A stretch of 64,000 bases of DNA from NCBI RefSeq assembly GCF_051488665.1, contig NZ_JBPSEG010000003.1:248001-312000 (forward strand), read 5' to 3'. Every line of letters starts with the position of its first letter. Position 1 is the stretch's first letter. Both the position numbers and the translations under genes were made by a program. The DNA comes from Melioribacter sp051488665 (GTDB lineage Bacteria > Bacteroidota > Ignavibacteria > Ignavibacteriales > Melioribacteraceae). Under the pieces are notes generated by a model that saw only the letters and a program-made list of their open reading frames with translations, did not search any database and was not told where the DNA came from. Below, one piece after another: positions 33,560 to 42,072 of the stretch.

Positions 33560-33680
33560 CGCTTCGACAGGCTCAGCGTCCGGTAACCCGTCGGAGTCGG
33601 GTACGATTAATACAACATACCACAAGCCAATTTGTAACATCGGATTTTCGGAGTGAGTCCGTCGACTGACGGACGAACGG
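33560..33680. repeat. 121-bp direct repeat, copy 2, next to the CRISPR array
   Basis: Copy of 33307-33427 with almost no changes. It runs into the hairpin CCCCGCTGTAAGCGGGG at 33684-33700, whose last four bases replace the first four of the outermost CRISPR repeat. Confidence 0.85.
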
Positions 33681-33683
33681 TGA

Positions 33684-33700
33684 CCCCGCTGTAAGCGGGG
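33684..33700. terminator. Hairpin at the leader-distal end of the CRISPR array
   Basis: A seven-bp stem CCCCGCT/AGCGGGG with a three-base loop directly follows the last repeat in the - strand reading. It could stop array transcription, though no T-run follows, or mark the edge of the REP-like insertion. Confidence 0.4.
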
Positions 33701-36041
33701 CAATTCTACAATAGTACGATTAAAACTATCAATATACGCCCTTAGATATTTCTTGACTTCTAATTTCAATTCTACAATAGTACGATTAAAACTATGCCTT
33801 TACGAACACCCCCGAATTTGAAAATCAAATTTCAATTCTACAATAGTACGATTAAAACTCGATAACAATCTTACCGTTTTTGATTGAATATTTATTTCAA
33901 TTCTACAATAGTACGATTAAAACCACGGGCACGAGGTAAGATACTCCGGCGGAATCGGAATTTCAATTCTACAATAGTACGATTAAAACTTCATTCTAAC
34001 ATTATCCCCGTTGATTTCAAGGTTATTTCAATTCTACAATAGTACGATTAAAACATGTCTTCTTTTTTCAATTTTGCAAGTGTAGAAGGCATTTCAATTC
34101 TACAATAGTACGATTAAAACGCGAATGCCTTCGTCAGAAAATATCATTATTCTGGCAAGGATTTCAATTCTACAATAGTACGATTAAAACCCGTTGACAT
34201 AGCCGCAATCACAGCGGCTGACCATATTTCAATTCTACAATAGTACGATTAAAACTATAGCTTATATCATTGAAACATTAAATAATAAGTTATTTCAATT
34301 CTACAATAGTACGATTAAAACATTATTCGCGCATAGGGATTAATATAGACATTAATAAAATTTCAATTCTACAATAGTACGATTAAAACAGCGCAAAGGA
34401 AAGACCGAATCGGAATATTTCAGCATTTCAATTCTACAATAGTACGATTAAAACTTAATTAATTCTTCCTTTTCCTTTATGTTCCCTTTTAATTTCAATT
34501 CTACAATAGTACGATTAAAACCAAGTTCGGATAGTATTAATTCTGCTATTTGTTCTTATTTCAATTCTACAATAGTACGATTAAAACTGAACTTTTGATG
34601 ATGATGATGATGATGCATAAAGCATTTCAATTCTACAATAGTACGATTAAAACCCGAAAGGCTTATAACCGGCACTTTCGAGACTCCCGCATTTCAATTC
34701 TACAATAGTACGATTAAAACTCTGACAAAAAAGTCAGACCAAACAACGATTCGTCATTTCAATTCTACAATAGTACGATTAAAACTTCCGGCTTCTTCGA
34801 ACATTTCGCGTTCGTATTTCAATATTTCAATTCTACAATAGTACGATTAAAACGCATCCGGGCAAACAATATCGATGTCAACATCCATCATTTCAATTCT
34901 ACAATAGTACGATTAAAACGAAGCTATGCCGCTTACTCCGGGAACAAAATTAGTTAAATTTCAATTCTACAATAGTACGATTAAAACTTCCGATGAGGTT
35001 TACGGCATTCAAATTATAATTTATTTCAATTCTACAATAGTACGATTAAAACCCGAACCCGCATTCTTTATAATTTTTGCCGAGAATTATTTCAATTCTA
35101 CAATAGTACGATTAAAACCAGGACGGCTATAGCTTCGTCGTTCGCTTCTTTTTATTTCAATTCTACAATAGTACGATTAAAACAATGTAACTAATAAGAC
35201 TCCATTGGAATATTTCCCATTTCAATTCTACAATAGTACGATTAAAACTAAAGATGGAACTAAACAAAGCTCTGCGCGTATCTAATTTCAATTCTACAAT
35301 AGTACGATTAAAACTCGAGCATGGAAATAGAAGCGGACGTCGCAGATCAATTATTTCAATTCTACAATAGTACGATTAAAACTCTCCCGTTCATCATTCC
35401 CGCCGTTTTATATTTTTTATTTCAATTCTACAATAGTACGATTAAAACGTAATAGCACCACTCGCCTGTCTTGTCTTTTTCTAATTTCAATTCTACAATA
35501 GTACGATTAAAACGGTTCCAGCCCGAATTCGTAACTAAATTCATCGTTATTTCAATTCTACAATAGTACGATTAAAACAGTAAGAACACCACTCGCCTGT
35601 CTTGTCTTTTTCTAATTTCAATTCTACAATAGTACGATTAAAACGAATGGTATGATAAGGAAAAAATAACTTATTACATATTTCAATTCTACAATAGTAC
35701 GATTAAAACAGAGGCTCGTCGTAAAGGACGAAGAACTCAAAGTACATTTCAATTCTACAATAGTACGATTAAAACTGGCAGAAACGAATGCGAAGGTGAG
35801 GGCATTGCTATTTCAATTCTACAATAGTACGATTAAAACCAAAAGTGATAGAGAGCAAAACGATTAGTAACATTTATTTCAATTCTACAATAGTACGATT
35901 AAAACTAATCTGGTCTTTCAACTTATCGCAGGCTTCTTTGTTATTTCAATTCTACAATAGTACGATTAAAACCATCCCCTACCACTTTGTCTCCATCAGA
36001 TTCTATTACATATTTCAATTCTACAATAGTACGATTAAAAC
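33697..36041 (-). CRISPR. Type I-B CRISPR array, 36 repeats and 35 spacers
   Basis: The 30-bp repeat on the - strand starts GTTTTAATCGTACTATTGTA and ends GAATTGAAAT; the final ATTGAAAT is the usual type I-B crRNA 5' handle, so the array reads leftward. I counted 36 repeats with 35 spacers of 34-40 bases. The outermost repeat at 33697-33726 has lost its last four bases (GGGG on + in place of ATTT), as expected for the old, leader-distal end. The leader is therefore on the right, beside cas2. Spacers at 35449-35483 and 35579-35614 are almost identical. Confidence 0.98.
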
Positions 36042-36189
36042 CGTTAAATATCCTTATTTTCAGCCTGTTTTGCAAGGATTTTTTTCACTTTGCGTCGTCG
36101 ACCTCCGATAATGCAAAAACGCCGGGAGGTCGACGACTTTTGTGTGTTCGAGCTTAATTGACCAGTCATTGGGGAGGCGTCCGACCGAT
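36042..36189 (-). promoter_or_regulatory. CRISPR leader with strong inverted repeat
   Basis: The leader lies between the newest repeat and cas2. It holds a perfect 13-bp inverted repeat, GTCGTCGACCTCC (36094-36106) and GGAGGTCGACGAC (36125-36137), with an 18-base loop. An AT-rich stretch adjoins the array. The inverted repeat may guide spacer integration or end cas operon transcription before the array. Confidence 0.75.
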
Positions 36190-36453
36190 TTATATAAACG
36201 AATCGATTTCATTTTTTTCCACGCCTATTATTCCTCTGTAGTGATAGTTTTGCGAATCGAACCGGTAATAAATTACGCTGTCTTTCTTGTCGTTTATTAT
36301 ATCTTTTATACCGTGTTTCAGGTTTTCAAATCCGCTCTCGGTAAGTTCTCCCTCGAAAACAGAATTTTGAACCCAGTTCAAATGTTGTCTTAAAAATTTC
36401 ATTAACTTTACGCCTCTTTTCGGAGCCGCGTCGTAAACCACAATTACATACAT
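36190..36453 (-). CDS. cas2: CRISPR-associated endonuclease Cas2
   Basis: An 87-residue protein with the Cas2 ferredoxin fold: opening strand MYVIVVYDAAPKRGVKLMKF with the metal-binding Asp8, then WVQNSVFEGELTESGFENL and DSVIYYRFDSQ. It joins Cas1 in spacer acquisition. It begins one base after the cas1 stop codon and is the last cas gene before the leader. Confidence 0.96.
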   Translation of the reverse strand: MYVIVVYDAAPKRGVKLMKFLRQHLNWVQNSVFEGELTESGFENLKHGIKDIINDKKDSVIYYRFDSQNYHYRGIIGVEKNEIDSFI

Positions 36454-36454
36454 T

Positions 36455-37543
36455 TTACCACCAGATTGTAAACGGTTTATATTCTTTTTCGCCTAAAATA
36501 TGTTTAATTAACTTATAACATTCCAGTCTTATCAAATGCCTGTAACTTACGTTTCTTTTAAGCTGCCTGTGTTTTATAGTAGTTTTAAGCTTTTCGTCGA
36601 ATTCCTTTAGAAATATTTTCCTTCCGTCTTCAGTCAAATAACACTTGTTGAGTTCTTTGCTGAAATGTTTTTCCTGTATTTGATTTTTATTGAGCAAAGA
36701 AAAAATAATCCTGTCGGCGAGCAACGGCTTAAATACCTCCGCTATGTCCAAAGCCAGGGAAAATCTTCTTTCTCCCGGCTCGTGAAGATAACTGATCAGG
36801 GGATTTAACTGTGTTCTGTAAATTTCGCTCAACACAACGGTATAAACCAGCGAATTACCGAATGATATAAGCGCGTTAACGGGATTGGAAGGCGGACGTT
36901 TTTCCCGCTTTGTAAAATTAATTTCGGGATTTACTATTAAATTCCATGCCATATAATAGTCCGACCTTAAATTGCCTTCGATACCCATCAGCTCCTGCAC
37001 GTCGCCGCAGCCGGGTATTTTTCGAATTGCTTCCTCGGCTTTATCGATAAAATACGAAAGGTCTTTATCGCGACCGTTATAATACTGTAAATTTTTTTTG
37101 ATGTTTTCCGCGGCTCCTATTATGAATCTTTTAGCAATCTCCAGACGAGCCTCTTTATCCAGATTCCTTTTAACCTGCTCAACCAAAAGCTTGCCAGACA
37201 AATAAGGTTCGCGAGGATAAAACGAAGAAGTGTAATAGCCGTAGTAATTGAACAGATGAAGTATAATTTCCTTCCGGGCGAGGAAGTTCAAGAATTTTGT
37301 GTTGAATTTTAATTCGCCGTAACAATAGATCGAATCGATATCTTCAACGGGAATCGGCTTGCGAGGTAACCGAGTAGGCTCCCTTTCTTCCGCGTCGTTT
37401 TCGGTTACCGACTCGTCTTCGACTTCGATTTCTTCAGTATCGCTTACTTCTTCCGGCTCCGAAGACTCCCCGGGTTCGAAGTAAAGCGTATTGTCTTTGC
37501 GAATCAATTTTCCCGAACTGAATATGTAGTAATTTCGTTTCAT
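36455..37543 (-). CDS. cas1: CRISPR integrase Cas1 (type I-B) with acidic insertion
   Basis: A 362-residue protein from ATG 37543 (MKRNYYIFSSGKL). The longer frame to 37591 only translates the intergenic repeat, so it is rejected. Cas1 marks are VEDIDSIYCYGELKFNTKFL, FNYYGYYTSSFYPRE, the catalytic Glu in GIEGNLRSDYY, and the His and acidic region in YLHEPGERRFSLALDIAEVF. Residues 26-55 form an insertion with 16 Asp/Glu in 30, between the first strands of the N-terminal domain where relatives have a short turn. The catalytic centre looks intact. Confidence 0.95.
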   Translation of the reverse strand: MKRNYYIFSSGKLIRKDNTLYFEPGESSEPEEVSDTEEIEVEDESVTENDAEEREPTRLPRKPIPVEDIDSIYCYGELKFNTKFLNFLARKEIILHLFNYYGYYTSSFYPREPYLSGKLLVEQVKRNLDKEARLEIAKRFIIGAAENIKKNLQYYNGRDKDLSYFIDKAEEAIRKIPGCGDVQELMGIEGNLRSDYYMAWNLIVNPEINFTKREKRPPSNPVNALISFGNSLVYTVVLSEIYRTQLNPLISYLHEPGERRFSLALDIAEVFKPLLADRIIFSLLNKNQIQEKHFSKELNKCYLTEDGRKIFLKEFDEKLKTTIKHRQLKRNVSYRHLIRLECYKLIKHILGEKEYKPFTIWW

Positions 37544-37559
37544 TTTTTTATTACCAAGA

Positions 37560-37605
37560 TTATCAAATTGCAAGATTACCAAGATTACCAAGATTGCAAG
37601 ATTAA
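37560..37605. repeat. Left inverted terminal repeat of the four-helix-bundle cassette
   Basis: Units run TTATCAA, ATTGCAAG, ATTACCAAG, ATTACCAAG, ATTGCAAG, ATTAA. The same unit order, complemented, occurs at 38016-38057. The four-helix-bundle gene's stop codon lies inside this repeat. Confidence 0.8.
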
Positions 37606-37967
37606 TTTGTTTTTGTTTTTAAGTAACTTATGAATTTTGAAATCTGTTTTATGATATTCAATGATTGTTCCAATGCCGTTTCGAATTCTTCTTTGGCAAT
37701 ATAATGAAGGTCGTAGGCTATATATAATAGAGATCTTACTTCGCCGGCAGAACCTTTTGCATATAAAAGAAATTTAACAAACTCTTTATTACTGTCTCTT
37801 TCGAAACCTTCCGCTATATTATTCATTATCGAAACCGACGCTCTTTGAATCTGGTCTTTTAATCCGTAGTCTCTTCTGAAGACGTCGCTATTTGTCAAAT
37901 TGTATACTACATTTACGAACATTCTCGCGTCTTGCCATACTTTTAAATCTTCAAATTTTCGTATCAT
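37602..37967 (-). CDS. Four-helix-bundle (23S rRNA IVP-type) protein inside the cas operon
   Basis: A 121-residue helical protein: FEDLKVWQDARMFVNVVYNL, YGLKDQIQRASVSIMNNIAEGFER, FVKFLLYAKGSAGEVRSLLYIA and a final helix. This is the PF05635/TIGR02436 family, first found within intervening sequences of 23S rRNA genes and related to the Avd protein of diversity-generating retroelements. No reverse transcriptase is nearby. It splits cas4 from cas1 and is flanked by inverted repeats, so it looks like an inserted cassette rather than a Cas protein. Confidence 0.93.
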   Translation of the reverse strand: MIRKFEDLKVWQDARMFVNVVYNLTNSDVFRRDYGLKDQIQRASVSIMNNIAEGFERDSNKEFVKFLLYAKGSAGEVRSLLYIAYDLHYIAKEEFETALEQSLNIIKQISKFISYLKTKTN

Positions 37968-38015
37968 AATTAACGTCCCTTTGAATTTATTAACTTTTTT
38001 CAGCGAGCCAATTTG

Positions 38016-38057
38016 TTAATTTGCAATTTGGTAATTTGGTAATTTGCAATTTGATAA
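38016..38057. repeat. Right inverted terminal repeat of the four-helix-bundle cassette
   Basis: Its complement matches 37560-37605 unit by unit, with AATTTG here where the left copy has AATCTTG. It ends 19 bases before the cas4 stop codon. Confidence 0.8.
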
Positions 38058-38076
38058 TTTGCCAGCCAATCTCCCC

Positions 38077-38577
38077 TCATACATAGCATAATTCATAATA
38101 AGCGCATTGTTTGCAAAAAGGTTTGTTGATTACTACCGGCGGAACGTTTAGTTCTGCTATTTTTTTGACTTCTTCTCGTATTTCTTTTAGTTTTTTTCTG
38201 TCGCTTTCCGTCAGCGTTACTTCCGCCTTTTGTTTTAATTTCGGATAATTAATCTCTCCTCTTACATTATCAATGCCCATTTTTTCAAGCACGTAAATAT
38301 AAAATTTTACCTGCCAGACGTGAGTTTCTTCCATTTTGTCTGATTTTTTTACTTCGTGTATAGTTTTGGTTTTCGAGTCGTAAAAATCGAGCACAATATC
38401 GTCTTCATCGTCTGTAATATGAATTTCGTGTTTTTCTCTTTCGTATGTAGATTCGGATATAAACTTGCCCATTGCCACAATATCATTGGTATGTTCCATA
38501 TTAATCGAATGAGCAAAAAGCCAAAGGTGTCGATGACAATGAAAGTAATAACAGATATGAGTGCCAGTAATCTTCAA
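38077..38577 (-). CDS. cas4: CRISPR-associated exonuclease Cas4
   Basis: A 166-residue Cas4 of the short I-B type. Iron-sulfur ligands are Cys9 (THICYYF) and the C-terminal Cys155, Cys158 and Cys164 (FCKQCAYYELC). The RecB-like nuclease centre is seen in DDIVLDFYDSKTKTIHEVKKSDK and the helix HVWQVKFYIYVLE. It trims and selects prespacers before integration by Cas1-Cas2. It is separated from cas1 by the four-helix-bundle cassette. Confidence 0.95.
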   Translation of the reverse strand: MKITGTHICYYFHCHRHLWLFAHSINMEHTNDIVAMGKFISESTYEREKHEIHITDDEDDIVLDFYDSKTKTIHEVKKSDKMEETHVWQVKFYIYVLEKMGIDNVRGEINYPKLKQKAEVTLTESDRKKLKEIREEVKKIAELNVPPVVINKPFCKQCAYYELCYV

Positions 38578-38625
38578 TTTGGTTAATACAAATATTATTT
38601 CACAATTAGTTTTATTTATTATTGT

Positions 38626-41274
38626 CTATAAAAAATTGCAATCCGTTTCTAAGTCTGCTTTCAAACCATTTTCATAAGAATATACTTTCTGCCAATTATA
38701 CAAATAAAAGTAACCGTGACATTCCTCTCCATAATGTCTTAATATATTAAAGAAATTGTTATTTAAGTAAGAATTAAAAACAAATTTTGACATAATTGCC
38801 GACAATATTTTAAGCTCTGCTTTGTTTTGTAAAAATCCGACATCATCACCTTTTTGTGAAATCAAATGTAAATACAATTCAAAAACGCCTTCACCATTAA
38901 CTTGAGTATCTCCTTCTTTAAATATTTTATTATGTTTGAGAAATATTAGTTCATTGAAAGAAAAATATTTTTTCCCAACACATAGCGGGACAAAAATTGA
39001 AATTGTTTTGTTATCTATTAGTTTAAAACTATTCCTCACATCCCAATATTTTAATAATCTTAATGAATTTAGAAATGAGGAAATATTTTCTGCAAATACA
39101 TCGTTATTATAGTTGATTATATTCTCAAATACATGAGAATAATATTTATCAAAATCTTTTTCTTTTAAAATTTCGTTAAGGATTTCTTTTTTGACTTTAT
39201 TTTGTACCTTAAATCTCAAGTCTTCTTCATAAACAGATTTAGCATTACCAGAATTGAATAAATAAACAATAGAATTTAATTTAGAAGCGTTTCTATTAAT
39301 TCTACCTGCAAATTGTTCTTCTGCATCTAATATTGAAGTATCCTTAAAACCTATATCCATATCCAAATTTAAACCAGCTTCTATAACCTGTGTTGCAACT
39401 ATTATAATTTTATCTCTTCGCTCATCTGACTTAAGATACTCAATTACTTCAATTCGTCTCGGTTCTAAAACTGTTCCATCAATAAAAATTAAATCATACC
39501 CTTTTTCTTTAAATGGAGTAATAAATTCAAAAAAAGATTTTGCTGATTTTTTTGTTATAAACTCAATTAAAGTATGCACATGCTTTTCATTTGCATAATA
39601 ATCTTCTGAATGTTTTAAGACAATATCAGCAAAACTTTCATTTGAAAATGATAATTGCGAATGGTTCAAATAATCAAAATTAAATCTTACCCGATTCGCA
39701 AAGTTAGGGTTATTGAAATAAGATTTCTTGTCCTTTACTAAATAAACAAAATAATCTTTTGTTTTATTAACAAGCAGTCGACTTATTTTAGGTAATGTTG
39801 CAGACATTAGAACAAAGGTAATATTGAGTGATTCGGAAAACTCATTAATCAAATAATTTAGCTTATCCCATTCGGAAGGTGTATAAGACTGCAATTCATC
39901 AATTATCACAACCGAATTAGCAATTCTATGTAATAAATAATTATCTTCCTTATCATTAGAAATAAGTGAATTAAAAAACTTAATATGACTCAATAAAACA
40001 AAAGGGAAGTTCACAAATAAAGCGTCTATATAATTTTGATGCAAAGAACCATATAAGTCATCACTAGCGTTATGATTAAAAGGAGCTTTTGAGTGTATTT
40101 GTATAATCTCATTTTCGCCTAGCTCCATATATGTTCGGAAGTCATTAATATTTTGAGTAATAAGGGAAGTAAACGGAAATACGTAAAATATTTTTGTTAT
40201 ATCACTTCTTGTTTTTAGTAATTCGGATATAACCAACAAAGATAAATTAGTTTTTCCGCTACCCGTAGGCGCCTCAATATAGAAAAGTTTTTTATTCTTA
40301 TTATTTCTAAAATTCGTTATTACCTCAGATGATAATTTTTGTCTGATATGATTTAAAGACTCCTTTGAAAATTCTTGCAGATTTTCAGATTCGAGAGACG
40401 TGTAATAATCGAAATTTTCATATAATGACTTATTATAAGGAATATTCTCTATCCCTTTTATTATTTTTGATCTTACCTTTGGAGTAAGTGTTCCATAATC
40501 TTCAACTTTGCATCCAAGCATAAACTCATTTGTAGCTAGATAATCAGATGCGGTTAATAACGAAGAATTTAATTTTAAAAGTATGTAGATTGCAGAATCA
40601 TCTGTGTAATCTGATTTAAAGTTTGCAAATTCATCATTTTTTTTAAGTAGTTGGGCAAGATAGTTTCTTTCTATGAAGAAATTTCCAATGAATCGATCAT
40701 AATAATGATCTAATGCTTCGAGTAAAGTTTCATTAATGCTGTACTTAAAAGCATCATTTATTATCCTATGATGTTTAAAAATAGAATGTGAGAGTATAAT
40801 TGAAAAAGTATATAAGTAAAATTTTTCCTTATCAGGGAAGGTACTTTTAAAAATTATCTTCGAAAAATAAGCTAAAAATAAATATGCACTTAAAATAGAA
40901 TGATCGGACGAGATCCCATTATTAATTTGGGGAAAAGATAAATTTAACATCTTTTCCCTTTGAAAGTTTTCATTGATTTTACCGAAATCATGAAAATAAA
41001 TTGTTCCAACAAACATTGTTTTAACAAGGTTTTGTAGTTCATGATTGAGACTTGAAAATACTTTCACAACATCCTTTTCAATTAATCTATCGATTAGACT
41101 TTCAAGATTATTTTCAGTTACAAGCCTATCAAAGTATTTCATTACTAAATTTGTATGTTCTGAAAGAGTTTCTTTGCTATCACCTTTAATGTGAGCATAA
41201 TATTTTTCTCCATCTTTCAGTTGTCTTAAAATAGTAAAGTTGTCATTAGACATGATTTCAGCAAAAGTTATCAT
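38626..41274 (-). CDS. cas3: CRISPR helicase-nuclease Cas3
   Basis: An 882-residue protein that unwinds and degrades target DNA after Cascade binding. The HD nuclease is N-terminal (His41; His96-Asp97 in YFHDFGK). The helicase has motif I APTGSGKTNLS, motif II IIDELQ, motif III MSATLP, and later motifs QVIEAGLNLD and FAGRINRNAS. ATG 41274 shares one base with the cas5 stop; an in-frame TTG at 41277 is less likely. This gene and cas5, cas7 and cas8b are visibly richer in A and T than the flanking cas genes. Confidence 0.96.
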   Translation of the reverse strand: MITFAEIMSNDNFTILRQLKDGEKYYAHIKGDSKETLSEHTNLVMKYFDRLVTENNLESLIDRLIEKDVVKVFSSLNHELQNLVKTMFVGTIYFHDFGKINENFQREKMLNLSFPQINNGISSDHSILSAYLFLAYFSKIIFKSTFPDKEKFYLYTFSIILSHSIFKHHRIINDAFKYSINETLLEALDHYYDRFIGNFFIERNYLAQLLKKNDEFANFKSDYTDDSAIYILLKLNSSLLTASDYLATNEFMLGCKVEDYGTLTPKVRSKIIKGIENIPYNKSLYENFDYYTSLESENLQEFSKESLNHIRQKLSSEVITNFRNNKNKKLFYIEAPTGSGKTNLSLLVISELLKTRSDITKIFYVFPFTSLITQNINDFRTYMELGENEIIQIHSKAPFNHNASDDLYGSLHQNYIDALFVNFPFVLLSHIKFFNSLISNDKEDNYLLHRIANSVVIIDELQSYTPSEWDKLNYLINEFSESLNITFVLMSATLPKISRLLVNKTKDYFVYLVKDKKSYFNNPNFANRVRFNFDYLNHSQLSFSNESFADIVLKHSEDYYANEKHVHTLIEFITKKSAKSFFEFITPFKEKGYDLIFIDGTVLEPRRIEVIEYLKSDERRDKIIIVATQVIEAGLNLDMDIGFKDTSILDAEEQFAGRINRNASKLNSIVYLFNSGNAKSVYEEDLRFKVQNKVKKEILNEILKEKDFDKYYSHVFENIINYNNDVFAENISSFLNSLRLLKYWDVRNSFKLIDNKTISIFVPLCVGKKYFSFNELIFLKHNKIFKEGDTQVNGEGVFELYLHLISQKGDDVGFLQNKAELKILSAIMSKFVFNSYLNNNFFNILRHYGEECHGYFYLYNWQKVYSYENGLKADLETDCNFL

Positions 41275-42071
41275 CAAAACACCTGAATAATTTGCTTGTT
41301 ACAGTCTTCACATTCAATTTCATAAAGATTACTTAATTCAAAAGAGGGTTTAAACACAGCATTTGTATAAACAAATTCAGCTAATTCATAGTTTTTTGTG
41401 ATTTGACTAAACCCAATAGGCAACCGTTCAAAATACATAAAAAACGGCTCTTTATTTTCATTGCCAAAGTCAATAGAAAAACTCTCTTGTAAATGTGCCT
41501 TTACAATATCTTCTTTTATAAAAATTGATGAAATAGAAAATGAAGAACTTGGATTGAACTTTATTGCTTTATGCTCTTTTGGTTTATCCCAAAAAATTTG
41601 AAAATCATTTTTCCCCAAGTACGGAATAAATTCGGCTTCAACATTTTTTAGGTATTTATAAAGTTTTATTGAGTATTCATCTTTATCTAACAATATGTAA
41701 ACTCTATAACTTGGTGAAATTAATGTTTGTTCTTTTACGACCAAATTACCGCCCGTTTCTTTACTTGCATAACCCACACTGTTGTTATAAACTATTACTG
41801 TTTTTAGAAAATTACCGTTTGATGAATTAATCGGCTGAATCCCAATTTTCATATTTTTGAATTTTTCATAATATTCCGGTTCCCTTCTACCCTCAATAAA
41901 TGCTTGGTAATATCCCTTAAGCCCTATAATAGCACCAAACATTCCTAACAAAGCAGGTTTATGCAAACAATTGTATGTTAGATAAATATCTTCATTAATA
42001 TCATATTTCTTGAGTACCCCAAAAGAAGCTTTAAAATCAATCGATACTATTTTTGCTTCGTTGTTACTCAT
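41274..42071 (-). CDS. cas5: Type I-B Cascade subunit Cas5
   Basis: A 265-residue RAMP protein starting with the Cas5 strand IVSIDFKASFGVLKKYDIN, followed by the typical LTYNCLHKPALLGMFGAIIGLKGY segment. It caps the 5' handle of the crRNA in Cascade. It overlaps cas3 by one base and follows cas7 by one base, so the effector genes are tightly packed. Confidence 0.92.
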   Translation of the reverse strand: MSNNEAKIVSIDFKASFGVLKKYDINEDIYLTYNCLHKPALLGMFGAIIGLKGYYQAFIEGRREPEYYEKFKNMKIGIQPINSSNGNFLKTVIVYNNSVGYASKETGGNLVVKEQTLISPSYRVYILLDKDEYSIKLYKYLKNVEAEFIPYLGKNDFQIFWDKPKEHKAIKFNPSSSFSISSIFIKEDIVKAHLQESFSIDFGNENKEPFFMYFERLPIGFSQITKNYELAEFVYTNAVFKPSFELSNLYEIECEDCNKQIIQVF

Positions 42072-42072
42072 T

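Noticed and set aside
33268..33769. Two - strand frames of 66 and 79 codons
   Set aside because: They read through REP-like direct repeats and part of the CRISPR array, and are near copies of each other because the DNA is duplicated.
34926..36111. Frames inside the CRISPR array
   Set aside because: They repeat the same peptide from the CRISPR repeat and have no ribosome sites.
37544..37591. Longer Cas1 start giving 16 extra residues
   Set aside because: The extra residues only translate the intergenic repeat units; ATG 37543 matches the family start.
37602..37967. Diversity-generating retroelement because of the Avd-like four-helix protein
   Set aside because: No reverse transcriptase and no template/variable repeat pair were seen nearby.
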